Shown: one piece after another, positions 1 through 9,284 of the stretch
How positions within the stretch are numbered: the first letter of the stretch is position 1
Layout of the letters: every line of letters starts with the position of its first letter
NCBI RefSeq assembly: GCF_016595465.1
Contig: NZ_JAENIK010000004.1
Coordinates: forward strand, 806,001 to 870,000
Direction of reading: 5' to 3'
DNA length: 64,000 nt
DNA from: Luteolibacter yonseiensis
GTDB lineage: Bacteria > Verrucomicrobiota > Verrucomicrobiia > Verrucomicrobiales > Akkermansiaceae
Translations under genes and position numbers: made by a program
Notes under the pieces: generated by a model
Told to the model about the DNA's origin: nothing
Databases searched by the model: none
What the model saw: only the letters and a program-made list of their open reading frames with translations

Positions 1-2159
1 TTTCCATCTCCGATGGCGTTCTGCTCCTCAACAGCCGTCCGGTCAAACTGCGTGGAGTGAACCATCACGACATCGGACCTGAAAGCGGCCGCAGCGTGAC
101 GGAGCAGGAAATGCGACGGGACCTCGGGTTGATGAAAAAGGGCAACATCAACTTCATCCGCACCTCGCATTATCCGCCGCAGCCGCGTTTGATCGAACTT
201 TGCGACGAGTTGGGCTTTTACGTCATGGACGAGGTTTCCATTGGAAAAGGCGAGGAGCATCTCAACGATCCGGAATACCGCGAAAATATCCTGGCCCGCG
301 TCGGACCGACCATCACACGCGACAAGAACCGCGCGTCGGTCATCATCTGGAGCATCGGCAATGAGAATCCGGTCACGGAAGTCGAGCTGGAAGCCTGCCG
401 GAGCGCCAAGGAAATCGATCCCACACGCCCGATATGCATTCCCAAGATCGGCAGCTATTTCGCGAGCAATTATGAAAAAATCCCCGAGTACGTGGACATT
501 TACGCACCGCATTACCCGGGCAACGGTACGCTCCGCGGCTTCGCGAAGAAACTCAAACGCCCCACCATCCTCACCGAATACGCCCACGCGCTGGGACTCG
601 CCACCGATCGCATCCAGGACCAGTGGGAAATCCTGCAGGCGAATCCGGTCTTCGCCGGCGGCGCGCTTTGGCATTTCCATGACCAGGGCATCCTGCGGAC
701 AAGTGACAAACCGGTGGATCGTGGTGAATCAACCGACTCCGTGTGGCTGGATGATCGCCGCTACTACGACACCCATGCGAACGACGGCTGCGATGGTCTT
801 GTCTATGCCGACCGCACGCCGCAGACGGATTTCTGGGAGATGCGGAAAGTTTACGCACCTGTCCAGATCGTCGAACGCGCCGCCGTCGTGAAGCCGGGTG
901 CCGGAGAAATTTCCCTGACCATCGAGAATCGATACGATTTCCGGTCGCTTGAAGGCATGAAGCTCGCATGGTTTCTCAGCCGGAATCGCGAAGAAATCCA
1001 GCACGGCGAAGTGCCCTTGCGAGCCGCATCGCACGAGAGTGAAAACCTGCGCCTCCCCGTTGCCATCCCCGCCGGCGCTGCGGAAGACGTGCTCACCCTG
1101 GAATTACGATGTCTCGACGAAGCGGGCATGCAGATCAACGAACGCACGGTGCGGCTCGACTTCGCGGGGACGAACCGTATCGGATGGACCACCGATTCAA
1201 CGAAAGCGGATTCGCCAAAAGTCAGCGAGAGCAAGGAAGAAGTGAAAATCGAATCCGCGCGCTGGAGCCTTACCATCGCCCGCCCCGGCGGTGAGCTTGC
1301 CATCCGGGACCGTTCGGGCCGCGTACTCGTCGCCGGTATTTGTCCACACCCCGGTCGGAAGCTCACGATGACCGAAGGTCGCAGCGCCGGACGTGACAAC
1401 ACCTGGCGTTACTCAACTCTCAAGGAAATCACTCGTTCCGAAATCAAAGTCATCCAGGAGGGCTCGGCCGTGCGCCTCAGCGTCGCAGGCACCTATCCCC
1501 GGCCCCGGGTGAAGGAAGAAAAGGAAGTGAAACGCTCGGACGAGCCGCTGGATCAGTTGGACAAATCCGTCGGGCGGCAGGACGTCGGAGGCGAGGCCTT
1601 CGTCGGCGGATATCAGTTGGAAATCACGCCCGGCGGAGTCATCACCGTCCACTACGACTACGTGCCGACAAACGCGAAAGGCAGATTTTCCGAGGCCGGG
1701 CTGTCCGTCGTGTTGCCCGCCGATCTGACGGAATTCCGCTGGATCGGCCAAGGTCCGTATGCCGGCTATCCCGGCAAGGATCGATTGAACGAGTTTGGCC
1801 TGTTTCACCTCAATCGCGAGGATCTGCGGTATCAAGGAAACCGCCGTGAGACCGAATGCGCTCTCGTCACCACGCCACAGGGCAAAGGGGTCGCGCTTGC
1901 CACAAGTCCGGCCGATGTCGCCATCGAGCGCGATGGTGGGAAGACGTTGCTGAGCCACAACAGCGTCATGTCCGGTTTCGGCAACAAAGGCTCCGGCCCG
2001 GAAACGTCCGTCAATGCGGCTGAGACGCCGCGTGTTTCCGGCAGCTTCACTCTCATGATACTGGAAGAATCCTGGCCGGAGATGCTTACCCGCTGGTTCG
2101 GCAAACCGGTCGCCACGGACGAGATCTTCCGGCCGTTTCACCACAGCTACGATCAATAA
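1..2159 (+). CDS. Glycoside hydrolase family 2, beta-galactosidase-like (5' end outside window)
   Basis: The open frame runs from base 3 and lacks its start, so the N-terminal jelly-roll is missing. The visible part begins in the TIM barrel with LRGVNHHD, typical of GH2 beta-galactosidases. Counting from the GTG at 57, the acid/base Glu is about residue 103 (IWSIGNENP) and the nucleophile Glu about 174 (ILTEYAHALG). These match LacZ Glu461 and Glu537. The last ~350 residues fit the C-terminal beta-galactosidase small-chain domains. The family hydrolyses terminal beta-galactosides. The SGNH acetylesterase 9 nt downstream suggests a pectin or rhamnogalacturonan side-chain role (inference). Confidence 0.88.
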   Translation, partial: SISDGVLLLNSRPVKLRGVNHHDIGPESGRSVTEQEMRRDLGLMKKGNINFIRTSHYPPQPRLIELCDELGFYVMDEVSIGKGEEHLNDPEYRENILARVGPTITRDKNRASVIIWSIGNENPVTEVELEACRSAKEIDPTRPICIPKIGSYFASNYEKIPEYVDIYAPHYPGNGTLRGFAKKLKRPTILTEYAHALGLATDRIQDQWEILQANPVFAGGALWHFHDQGILRTSDKPVDRGESTDSVWLDDRRYYDTHANDGCDGLVYADRTPQTDFWEMRKVYAPVQIVERAAVVKPGAGEISLTIENRYDFRSLEGMKLAWFLSRNREEIQHGEVPLRAASHESENLRLPVAIPAGAAEDVLTLELRCLDEAGMQINERTVRLDFAGTNRIGWTTDSTKADSPKVSESKEEVKIESARWSLTIARPGGELAIRDRSGRVLVAGICPHPGRKLTMTEGRSAGRDNTWRYSTLKEITRSEIKVIQEGSAVRLSVAGTYPRPRVKEEKEVKRSDEPLDQLDKSVGRQDVGGEAFVGGYQLEITPGGVITVHYDYVPTNAKGRFSEAGLSVVLPADLTEFRWIGQGPYAGYPGKDRLNEFGLFHLNREDLRYQGNRRETECALVTTPQGKGVALATSPADVAIERDGGKTLLSHNSVMSGFGNKGSGPETSVNAAETPRVSGSFTLMILEESWPEMLTRWFGKPVATDEIFRPFHHSYDQ

Positions 2160-2168
2160 CCCGCATTC

Positions 2169-2909
2169 ATGAAATCACTCCATCTCGCTCTCCTCGCTTG
2201 CGCGGCTCTTTTCGGCACGCACACAGAAGCCGGGCCCGGACCGAAAACCCGCATCATCCTTGTGGGCGACTCCACCGTCGCTCCACGCGGCGGATGGGGG
2301 GATGAGTTTGCCAAACGACTTGCTCCCGGTGCCGAATGCCGGAACCTGGCGCTCGGCGGCAGGAGTTCGAAAAGCTATCGTGGCGAAGGTCATTGGGAAA
2401 AGGTGCTCGAGGCGAGACCGGACTGGGTGCTCATCCAGTTCGGCCACAACGACCAACCCGGGAAAGGTCCGAAACGCGAGACGGATGCGGATACCTCTTT
2501 TCGGGAGAATCTGGTGAACTACATCGCGGACCTGAAGAAAATCGGAGCCAGGCCCGTGCTTGTCACTTCCCTCACCCGGCGGAACTTCAATCCTCAGGGC
2601 AGGATCGATGCGGAGCGTTTGGAACCGTATGCCGATGCCCAGGTGGGAGGCACGGGCAAGGACCACCTTGCGGATTATGTAGCCGCCACCCGTGCTGTCG
2701 CCGCTGCGGAAAAAGTTCCCCTTGTCGACTTGAATGCCCGCAGCGTCGGACAGATGAATGAAATCGGTCCTGAGGCCGCTGCCGCCTACGATTTGAAAAA
2801 AGGTGACACCACCCACCTTTCGCCCCTTGGGGCTCAGAGGACCGCCTTGCTCGTCGCTACCGAAATTCAGAGCCACATCCCAGAACTCGCATCCTTGCTG
2901 AAGAAGTAA
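2169..2909 (+). CDS. SGNH/GDSL hydrolase, rhamnogalacturonan acetylesterase-like
   Basis: 246 aa with an N-terminal signal peptide (about residues 1-22), so exported. The SGNH blocks appear in order: ILVGDSTVA (Ser nucleophile), NLALGGRSSKS (Gly), IQFGHNDQPG (Asn) and DTTHLSPLGA (Asp-x-x-His) near the C-terminus. This arrangement, with SSKS after the Gly block, is typical of rhamnogalacturonan acetylesterases (RhgT/YesT). They remove acetyl groups from pectin backbones. It lies 9 nt after the GH2 gene and is probably co-transcribed. Exact substrate cannot be read from sequence. Confidence 0.82.
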   Translation: MKSLHLALLACAALFGTHTEAGPGPKTRIILVGDSTVAPRGGWGDEFAKRLAPGAECRNLALGGRSSKSYRGEGHWEKVLEARPDWVLIQFGHNDQPGKGPKRETDADTSFRENLVNYIADLKKIGARPVLVTSLTRRNFNPQGRIDAERLEPYADAQVGGTGKDHLADYVAATRAVAAAEKVPLVDLNARSVGQMNEIGPEAAAAYDLKKGDTTHLSPLGAQRTALLVATEIQSHIPELASLLKK

Positions 2910-3050
2910 GGAGTCTTCATGCAGAATGCATCATGCAGATCGCATTTCACCCGATCAAATGACTGAAAATTGATATAACTCTCTGATAAATCGTCAGGCA
3001 CGATATTTGCAATGGTGTGGGAAGATCCATACAGGATAACCACTACGACC

Positions 3051-3371
3051 ATGAAAACCAAATCCATCGTTTCCCTTATCGGCGCATCCACCCTCGTCTT
3101 TGCTTTCACCGCGTGTGACTCCAAACAAGAGCAAGCCCGTGAGGAGCGCCTTGAGCAAAAGGCCGAGAACCTCGAAGCCAACGCCGACCAACTTCGCAAG
3201 GACGGTGAGAAAGTCGCCGACGCGAAGGAAAACCACGCCGACGCGATCCGCAAAGGCAGTGAGAATGCCGCAGACGCAACCGAGAACGACGCCGATGCGA
3301 CCCGCAAGGCCGTTGAAAAGCGTGCGGACGAGATCGAGGACGAAGCTGACAAAGTCCGCGAGGCGAAATAA
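3051..3371 (+). CDS. Small lipoprotein with charged helical body
   Basis: 106 aa from ATG 3051 (MKTKSIVS). An upstream in-frame start at 3012 would put 13 unlikely residues before the signal peptide. The signal peptide ends in the lipobox FTAC, so Cys20 should be lipidated. The mature part is almost entirely Ala/Glu/Lys/Asp/Arg with short degenerate repeats (NADQLRKDGEKVADAKEN, then ADAIRKGSENAADATEN). It should form a long amphipathic or coiled-coil helix, as in Lpp-like or LEA-like stress lipoproteins. No enzymatic motif is seen; function unknown. Confidence 0.72.
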   Translation: MKTKSIVSLIGASTLVFAFTACDSKQEQAREERLEQKAENLEANADQLRKDGEKVADAKENHADAIRKGSENAADATENDADATRKAVEKRADEIEDEADKVREAK

Positions 3372-3397
3372 GTCCGCCCGCCTTCCCGCCACTTACC

Positions 3398-3430
3398 GGC
3401 CGCGGCTCCCTTTGGAGCCGCGGCCAGTTT
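3398..3430 (+). terminator. Rho-independent-like hairpin after the lipoprotein gene
   Basis: A perfect 12-bp inverted repeat, GGCCGCGGCTCC (3398-3409) and GGAGCCGCGGCC (3414-3425), has a CTTT loop. Only a weak T stretch (AGTTTCTT) follows, so termination efficiency is uncertain. Confidence 0.6.
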
Positions 3431-3602
3431 CTTGGGAGTGCGGAGGGAAGCGATAGGGTCATGTGACCTCCGGACGGACCGAACCTCGGACGTCCGGCCA
3501 TAACACATCGTCCGGAGCACTCCTGGCGCTACGTTTCCCGCCGCACTCCTTCACACGGATTTCCCAGTCGCTCCTCGTTGGAATCCCGTCTATCCTCCAC
3601 CC

Positions 3603-4505
3603 ATGACCTCGCCTTCAGATATTGTTTTCGGTGCGTTCATCGGCGACGCACTCGCACTCGGCCCCCACTGGATTTATGATCAGAATGAGATCCGTGAGCG
3701 GTTGGGCCGCGCCACCACTTATCAGCCGCCGCTCGCTGTCTATCACCAGGGGAAGGCGGCTGGAGACCAGACGCACTATGGTGATCAGGCGCTCGTCCTT
3801 CTCCGCACGATTTCAAAAACCGGCCGTTTCAATCTGGCGGGGTTTGCCGAAGACTGGCGTGCGTATTGGGAAGACCCCCGGACCATCTCCTATCGGGACG
3901 GTGCGACAAAGGCCACCCTCGCCCATCTCTCTTCGGAAGAAAATCCGCCATCTTCCTCCAACGACATCGCGGGAGCGGCGCGCATCGGACCGTTGTTTCT
4001 ATTGAAATGGGAAACAGAAGAAGAGCTTCTGCTGGCGGTGAGGGTCCAGACCGCGTTCACGCATGGAGATCCTGTTGTTATCGAGTCCGCGCTCTTTTTT
4101 GCCAGGGTCATCCTCGCGGTGCGGTCGGGTGATGACATGGAAACGGCATTGCGAAAAACCATCAAGCACACCACCTGGCATTCCATCCGGAAGGATTGGC
4201 TGGACGACGCTCTTGCTTCCGCCGCCTCGGACGAGACGGATGCGGCGGCATTGAAACGCCACGGCCTGACATGCCACGCGGTGGATGCGTTCCCGGGAAT
4301 CTGCCACCTCCTGCTTCGTCACCCCACATCACCGGCTGAAGCGCTCATCGAAAATGCCAATGCCGGTGGTGACAGCGCGGCCCGGGGCATGATCCTCGGA
4401 ATGGTTTATGCGGCGGCGTTTCCCGTCTCCGACTGGCCCGCCGACTGGCTGGCAGGGCTGAACGCCCGCGAGGAAATCACAAATCTCATCGGCAGGCTGC
4501 CATGA
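3603..4505 (+). CDS. ADP-ribosylglycohydrolase (DraG-like) family protein
   Basis: 300 aa, the usual length for this all-alpha family. The N-terminus carries the metal-site signature GAFIGDALALGPHW, and the C-terminal part has NANAGGDSAARG, equivalent to the GGDTD-type second metal motif. The family uses two Mg ions to remove ADP-ribose from Arg or other acceptors. The third acidic residue of GGDTD is not conserved here (GGDSA), so activity may differ. The stop overlaps the next start by 4 nt (ATGA at 4502), implying translational coupling to the flavoprotein downstream. Substrate unknown. Confidence 0.78.
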   Translation: MTSPSDIVFGAFIGDALALGPHWIYDQNEIRERLGRATTYQPPLAVYHQGKAAGDQTHYGDQALVLLRTISKTGRFNLAGFAEDWRAYWEDPRTISYRDGATKATLAHLSSEENPPSSSNDIAGAARIGPLFLLKWETEEELLLAVRVQTAFTHGDPVVIESALFFARVILAVRSGDDMETALRKTIKHTTWHSIRKDWLDDALASAASDETDAAALKRHGLTCHAVDAFPGICHLLLRHPTSPAEALIENANAGGDSAARGMILGMVYAAAFPVSDWPADWLAGLNAREEITNLIGRLP

Positions 4506-5881
4506 TCGAATCCTACGACCTCATCGTTCTCGGCGGCGGCAGGGCGGCGAATCTCGCAATCGCCGCGGCCAAGGACGGATGGAAGGTCGCTCTTATCGAA
4601 CGGGACCGCCTGGGCGGCACCTGTCCGAACCGCGGGTGTGTGCCATCGAAATTGCTGGTTGGATTTGCGGATGCGGCCCGCCATGTGCGGGAGGCTGGCA
4701 GACATTTCATCGACGCGGATTACCATGGCGCGGATCTGCGGAAAATCTTCGCCAGTGTGAACGAATACATCGCCGGAGTGGATGGCCGCTATCAAGGCAG
4801 GGTCGGGGACGCAGGCGTCACCCTTGTCAGAGGCGAAGGCCGGTTTACCGGGCACAAGCGGATCGAGGCTGGCGGACGAATCCTGACAGCGGAAAAAATC
4901 GTCATCGCCACCGGTTCCCGTCCCAACCCGCCGCCGTATGCCGACCTTGGTGTCTGGACGAGCGATGATCTGTTTCCCTTGGCAGGTGATCCGCCGCGAA
5001 GCCTGCTCGTCATCGGGGGCGGAGTCATCGCATGCGAGATGGCGGCGTTCTTCGCAGCGGTGGGTGTCGGGACCACGCTTGCCGTCCGCAAGGATCGGCT
5101 GCTGGGAAAGGAGGATCCGGACATCGAGCGGGTTTTCCAGCAGGAATTTGGAAAGTATGTCCGGCTGTGTTTCGGAGCATCGCTGGTGGATCTGTCCCGT
5201 TCGGAGGATGGTTTCGCCGCAACTTTCGAAACTCATGAAGGCGAGGTGACCCAGGTGGCGGACCGTGTTCTTTTCGCCATCGGAAGAACACCCAACAGCG
5301 AGTCATTGGATCTGGCTGAGACCGGCATCCGTCCCGACGAAAAAGGCTTCATTCCGGTAAACGAACACCTGGAAACCATCGTATCCGGCATCTACGCCAC
5401 GGGCGATGTCAACGGCCGCCACATGCTGCAGCATGCCGCTGCGCAGGAGGTTCATTTCCTCCGTCAGAAATTTCTCAAGGGGAGGACCGGACCCATTGAC
5501 GATGCGGCCATCGGCCACGGGATATTCTCCCACCCGGAGGTCGCCTCCATCGGTAAAACCGAAGAGGAGCTGAAAGAGCGCGGCACACCATATGTCGCTG
5601 TCTTCGAGGATTGGCTCGCCAGCGCGCGCGTGGAGGCCATGCGCATCGATTATCCCCGGGTGAAGCTGCTCGTCTCACCGGAGGATCACTCGATCCTCGG
5701 CTGCCATCTCATCGGACCGGAGGCGTCCACGCTTCTCCATCAGGTCATCACGGTGATGAAACTGAAGAACGACGTGCGGGAGCTCGCGGAAACCATCTTC
5801 GTCCACCCCGCTCTCAACGAGTGCCTGCTTGCCGCCGCGGTGAAGGCGGTGGACGAGGTGAAAAAGTTCCGGAAAAAGTGA
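4502..5881 (+). CDS. Pyridine nucleotide-disulfide oxidoreductase (dihydrolipoyl dehydrogenase/mycothione reductase-like)
   Basis: 459 aa, full length for the class I flavoprotein disulfide reductases. FAD-binding GGGRAANLAIAAA comes first, then the redox-active disulfide in GGTCPNRGCVPSKL. The NAD(P) Rossmann motif VIGGGVIACEMAAFFA follows, then YATGDVNG, and the catalytic His-Glu pair in HPALNECLL near the end. It transfers electrons from NAD(P)H to a disulfide substrate. No 2-oxoacid dehydrogenase subunits are adjacent, so a stand-alone thiol-disulfide reductase is more likely than an E3 component. It is coupled by ATGA to the ADP-ribosylglycohydrolase gene. Confidence 0.85.
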   Translation: MIESYDLIVLGGGRAANLAIAAAKDGWKVALIERDRLGGTCPNRGCVPSKLLVGFADAARHVREAGRHFIDADYHGADLRKIFASVNEYIAGVDGRYQGRVGDAGVTLVRGEGRFTGHKRIEAGGRILTAEKIVIATGSRPNPPPYADLGVWTSDDLFPLAGDPPRSLLVIGGGVIACEMAAFFAAVGVGTTLAVRKDRLLGKEDPDIERVFQQEFGKYVRLCFGASLVDLSRSEDGFAATFETHEGEVTQVADRVLFAIGRTPNSESLDLAETGIRPDEKGFIPVNEHLETIVSGIYATGDVNGRHMLQHAAAQEVHFLRQKFLKGRTGPIDDAAIGHGIFSHPEVASIGKTEEELKERGTPYVAVFEDWLASARVEAMRIDYPRVKLLVSPEDHSILGCHLIGPEASTLLHQVITVMKLKNDVRELAETIFVHPALNECLLAAAVKAVDEVKKFRKK

Positions 5882-6431
5882 AAATCATGCAGCCGCTTTT
5901 CCGGAACGGAGAACCCGATAATCTCTTGCCTTCCCTGATGGAAGGCACGCGCCCGCTGTCTGGCACAGTTCGCGGAAGCGGGTTTTCGACAACGGGCAAA
6001 CTGACGTTGTGCGGACTGGTGACGGACTGCCGCGTGAAGTTCACCGCGCTGGAATGATTCAAGGTGAACCCGCATCCCGCTCCCTGCCGTGGGGTGGAGG
6101 CGGGAGATTGGGAACGGGCGTCTTCAATTTACTATGACGGGTTCACGAGAGAAAATCGGATCTCCCGTCACATTTTCCTCAGACGTGTGACCTTGCAGAT
6201 CCCGCTTTTGGGCGGAAAAACCTCATTTTGTTTCCGCCGCGGATAGTTTCGAGCCTCCGGATGGCGCGAATTTCGACATTTCCACCCGAGTCGAAAGCTT
6301 TTTTGAGGCCAAACTTGCAAGGAAATGCTTGTTGTTGCTTGACCCGCCCGCGGCATCCCTCCAAGTTGCCGCCCCGCCGCTTGCCCCGATGGCAGCGGTG
6401 CGACCTAAACGAACCAACCTACCGATCCGCC
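5882..6431. other. 550-bp intergenic stretch upstream of ilvC
   Basis: No convincing gene. A 56-codon open frame at 5887-6057 (+) starting MQPLFRNGEP follows the flavoprotein gene closely, but has no recognisable homology or clear ribosome site. I found no branched-chain leader peptide, T-box or terminator/antiterminator pair before ilvC. The ilvC frame stays open upstream to 6228, but that extension does not look like KARI N-terminus. Confidence 0.5.
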
Positions 6432-7478
6432 ATGGCCGCGAAGATCTACACCACCAAGGAAGCTCCGATCGCTCCTCTGAAAAAGAAAACCCTCGCCGTG
6501 ATCGGCTTCGGCTCACAAGGCCACGCCCACGCGCTCAACCTCAAGGACAGTGGCCTGAAGGTCATCATCGGCCTTTACAAGAAGTCGAAGTCCCGTGAAG
6601 TCGCCAAGAAACTCGGTTTCGAGGTGATGGACACCGCCGAGGCAGTGAAGGCCGCGGACGTGATCTTCGTCGCCACTCCGGACACCGTGATCCCCGCCGT
6701 TTACGAGAAGGACATCGCTCCGAACCTCACCAAGGGCAAGACCCTCCTTTTCTCCCACGGCTTCGCCGTTCACTTCAAGACCATCGTTCCTCCAACCGAC
6801 GTGGACGTGATCCTCGTCGCGCCGAAGGGCCCCGGCCACACCGTCCGTTCGCAGTTCGTCGCGGGCAAGGGTGTTCCCGGCCTCATCGCCGTGCACCAGG
6901 ACGTTTCCGGCAAGGCCAAGCAAACCGCGCTCGCATGGGCCGGTGGTGTCGGCTGCGCCCGTGCCGGTGTGTTCGAAACCAACTTCCGTGAGGAAACCGT
7001 GACCGACCTCTTCGGTGAGCAGGTCGTCCTTTGCGGCGGCGCCACCGCGCTGGTGAAGGCCGGATTCGAAACCCTCGTCGAAGCCGGATTCCAACCGGAA
7101 ATGGCCTACTTCGAGTGCCTTCACGAGCTGAAGCTGATCGTGGACCTCATGAACGAGCAAGGCATCGCCGGCATGCGCTTCTCCATCTCGGAGACCGCCG
7201 AGTGGGGCGACGTGTCCGTCGGACCGAAGATCATCGACGCCTCCGTCAAGAAGCGCATGGTCAAGCAGCTCAAGGAAATCGAGAGCGGCAAGTTCGCCAA
7301 GGAGTGGATCGCCGAATACGAAGGCGGCTACAAGCGCTTCAACGAGCTCCGCAAGGAAGGCTCCGCCCACCAGATCGAGAAGGTCGGTGAGAAGCTCCGC
7401 TCCACCATGAGCTGGCTCAAGCAGTCGAAGATCAAGAAGGGTGCCAGCCAGGCGAGCCTGATCTCCGGCTCGAACTGA
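6432..7478 (+). CDS. ilvC: Ketol-acid reductoisomerase (class I)
   Basis: 348 aa from ATG 6432 (MAAKIYTT), the normal length for the short class I enzyme. It converts acetolactate or acetohydroxybutyrate to the dihydroxy acid in valine, leucine and isoleucine synthesis, using NADPH and Mg. The Rossmann motif VIGFGSQGHAHALNLKDSG, the APKGPGHTVR block and the C-terminal knotted domain with ECLHELKLIVDLM (metal-binding Glu) are all present. No other ilv or leu gene is nearby. A strong terminator follows, so it is probably monocistronic. Confidence 0.96.
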   Translation: MAAKIYTTKEAPIAPLKKKTLAVIGFGSQGHAHALNLKDSGLKVIIGLYKKSKSREVAKKLGFEVMDTAEAVKAADVIFVATPDTVIPAVYEKDIAPNLTKGKTLLFSHGFAVHFKTIVPPTDVDVILVAPKGPGHTVRSQFVAGKGVPGLIAVHQDVSGKAKQTALAWAGGVGCARAGVFETNFREETVTDLFGEQVVLCGGATALVKAGFETLVEAGFQPEMAYFECLHELKLIVDLMNEQGIAGMRFSISETAEWGDVSVGPKIIDASVKKRMVKQLKEIESGKFAKEWIAEYEGGYKRFNELRKEGSAHQIEKVGEKLRSTMSWLKQSKIKKGASQASLISGSN

Positions 7479-7500
7479 TCCCGGGCTTTTGAAAAATTCC

Positions 7501-7537
7501 AGCGCCCGTTTCCCGCGAGGGAGACGGGCGCTTTTTT
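7501..7537 (+). terminator. Rho-independent terminator of ilvC
   Basis: The stem is AGCGCCCGT (7501-7509) with ACGGGCGCT (7524-7532). An inner CCC/GGG extension closes the loop, and a run of six T follows directly. Confidence 0.9.
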
Positions 7538-7639
7538 ATGGGAGGCGGGCCTCCGGTCCATCTTGTTGGAGCGGGATTCTGCCCTCCCTGGCAAAAATAA
7601 AACGTGACGATTCCGGATGGGCTTGGTCCAACTCTGAGA

Positions 7640-8200
7640 ATGCCCGCGAATTTTCCAGCTACCGAACCTCCGCCTGACGCGGGCGGCGCGGTGGCGGATT
7701 TCAGCGGGATTTACGAAACCCACGTGCGGGCCGTCTATTACCTGATCCTGCGGTGGTTGGGAGACCCCTCCAAAGCGGAGGACGCGACGCACGATGTCTT
7801 TCTCAAGGCGTTTCGGAATCTGGAAAATTTCCGGCAGGATTCCGAAATCCGGACCTGGCTGTTCCGCATCGCCATCAACCATTGCAAGAACCTGCGTTCG
7901 AGCTGGCACCAGCGGAACGTGAGCCTGACCCCGGATGGCGAATTCACCGATGGCGCGGCGGTGGATTCCTCCACACCCCTGCAGGTGGCCGAGGCACGGG
8001 ACCTGGGACGCGGCATCCAACAGGCGCTCGATGTGCTGCCGGAAGAATACCGCCTGCTGCTGCTCTGCGTGGCGGATGCGGAGATGAGCTACGACGAGAT
8101 CGCCATATTGACCAACCAAAGCAGCGACGCGGTGCGGGGCAAGATCTACCGGGCACGCAAGGCATTCGGCACCGCATTCAGACAAACCACCGAGCCATGA
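7640..8200 (+). CDS. RNA polymerase sigma factor, ECF (sigma-70 family)
   Basis: 186 aa from ATG 7640; a GTG at 7604 is an alternative. Region sigma2 spans about residues 25-90 (EDATHDVFLKAFRNLENF, then TWLFRIAINHCKN). Region sigma4 is at about 125-175 (LPEEYRLLLLCV, then YDEIAILTNQSSDAVRGKI). There is no sigma3, so it is an extracytoplasmic-function type. Its stop overlaps the next start (ATGA at 8197), where an anti-sigma partner would be expected, but only a 78-aa protein is there. It heads a nearly continuous gene string that may be partly under its own control (inference). Confidence 0.9.
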   Translation: MPANFPATEPPPDAGGAVADFSGIYETHVRAVYYLILRWLGDPSKAEDATHDVFLKAFRNLENFRQDSEIRTWLFRIAINHCKNLRSSWHQRNVSLTPDGEFTDGAAVDSSTPLQVAEARDLGRGIQQALDVLPEEYRLLLLCVADAEMSYDEIAILTNQSSDAVRGKIYRARKAFGTAFRQTTEP

Positions 8201-8433
8201 AACAGCGACTGACCCAGGAAACCCGGGAGCTTACCGGAGAAGAATCATCCATGGCGGAGGACCAGCGGACGGAGAAGTCCCTGGTCTTCGATTCCGTGGA
8301 AGCCATGATCCGGCACGACGCCGCGAATACGGTCGTTCCGCCTGATTTGAAAAACCGGGTGATGCGGTCCGTCGCGCGGGAGCCGGGTGAAAACACATCA
8401 AAGCCATGGTGGAAACGATGGATGCCGTTCTGA
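8197..8433 (+). CDS. Short ECF-sigma-coupled protein, possibly a reduced anti-sigma factor
   Basis: 78 aa from ATG 8197, overlapping the sigma-factor stop by 4 nt; its TGA overlaps the next ATG (TGATG). It is charged and soluble, with no membrane segment or zinc HxxxCxxC motif. Residues ~48-60 (VPPDLKNRVMRSVAR) resemble the linker found in anti-sigma and sigma-operon proteins just before their membrane helix, and it ends in WWKRWMPF. It could be a truncated anti-sigma factor or an independent regulator. Only its position supports the role. Confidence 0.6.
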   Translation: MKQRLTQETRELTGEESSMAEDQRTEKSLVFDSVEAMIRHDAANTVVPPDLKNRVMRSVAREPGENTSKPWWKRWMPF

Positions 8434-9284
8434 TGAAGACGCGCCTGCCGATGGGCCGGCGGCAAATGGCGGCGGAGCGGTTGCTGCAGGGAACGCTGGC
8501 TCTCGCCGTCTGTGAGATATGCCATCACCGCTGTGGTGCGAACCGTCTGGAGGGACCGGCGGGCCGCTGCGGAGCCGCGGCGGAGCCGAATGTTTTTTCC
8601 GCCCAGATCGAGGTCGGGGATGAACACGAGATCATCCCCGCCTACGCCATCGCGCTGGCGGGCTGTAACATGCGCTGCGCGTTCTGCATCACCGGTGATG
8701 AAAGCTGGCATCCCCGGCGCGGGCACCGGTTGGACGCGGCCGACGTCGCGGGCAGGGCCTCGGCGGCGATCGGGAAAGGACAAGCCGACAGCCTGCTGGT
8801 CCTGGGTGGTGAACCGACGATCCACCTGCCGTGGTTGCTCGAACTCGTCGCCGCCATGCCCGAAAAAGCCCGTCTGGTTTTGAAAACGAACGGGCTTTCC
8901 ACCTCCGCCGTCCGGGCGGTGTTGGACGGTTTGTTCGATGTCTGGATCGTGGATTTCAAATTCGGCAACGATGCCTGTGCGGAAAAGCTTTCCCTCACGC
9001 GGGGTTATACCGGAGCCGTCGGGGAAACCTTGCTCTGGGCGGCCTCCCATACCGATCTCATCATCCGCCACCTGCTCATGCCGGGCCACGTGGATTGCTG
9101 CTGGAGGCCTGCCGCGGAGTGGATTTCCATTCATCTTCCGGGCGCGAAGGTCAGCCTGCGTTCCGGCTACTGGCCCACTTGGCGGGCGGCGGATCATGTT
9201 CCGCTGGACCGCCCGCTGGATGCCGCGGAACTATCGGAAGCGATGGCCGTCGCGACCCATCTCAAACTCCATCTCGTGCCATGA
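8433..9284 (+). CDS. Radical SAM protein, PflA/AmmeMemoRadiSam-like
   Basis: 283 aa from ATG 8433. The radical SAM cluster ligands are Cys78, Cys82 and Cys85 in GCNMRCAFC, followed by a GGEPT block. Upstream lies a second Cys-rich segment (CEICHHRCGANRLEGPAGRC) of the type found in PflA-like activating and AmmeMemoRadiSam enzymes. These enzymes make a 5'-deoxyadenosyl radical; the substrate is unknown. A 62-aa protein is encoded immediately downstream with a 4-nt overlap and could be a substrate or partner (inference). Confidence 0.85.
   Translation: MKTRLPMGRRQMAAERLLQGTLALAVCEICHHRCGANRLEGPAGRCGAAAEPNVFSAQIEVGDEHEIIPAYAIALAGCNMRCAFCITGDESWHPRRGHRLDAADVAGRASAAIGKGQADSLLVLGGEPTIHLPWLLELVAAMPEKARLVLKTNGLSTSAVRAVLDGLFDVWIVDFKFGNDACAEKLSLTRGYTGAVGETLLWAASHTDLIIRHLLMPGHVDCCWRPAAEWISIHLPGAKVSLRSGYWPTWRAADHVPLDRPLDAAELSEAMAVATHLKLHLVP

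Noticed and set aside
5882-6431. Leader peptide or T-box attenuator for ilvC
   Set aside because: No short frame rich in branched-chain codons, no T-box sequence and no paired terminator in the leader.
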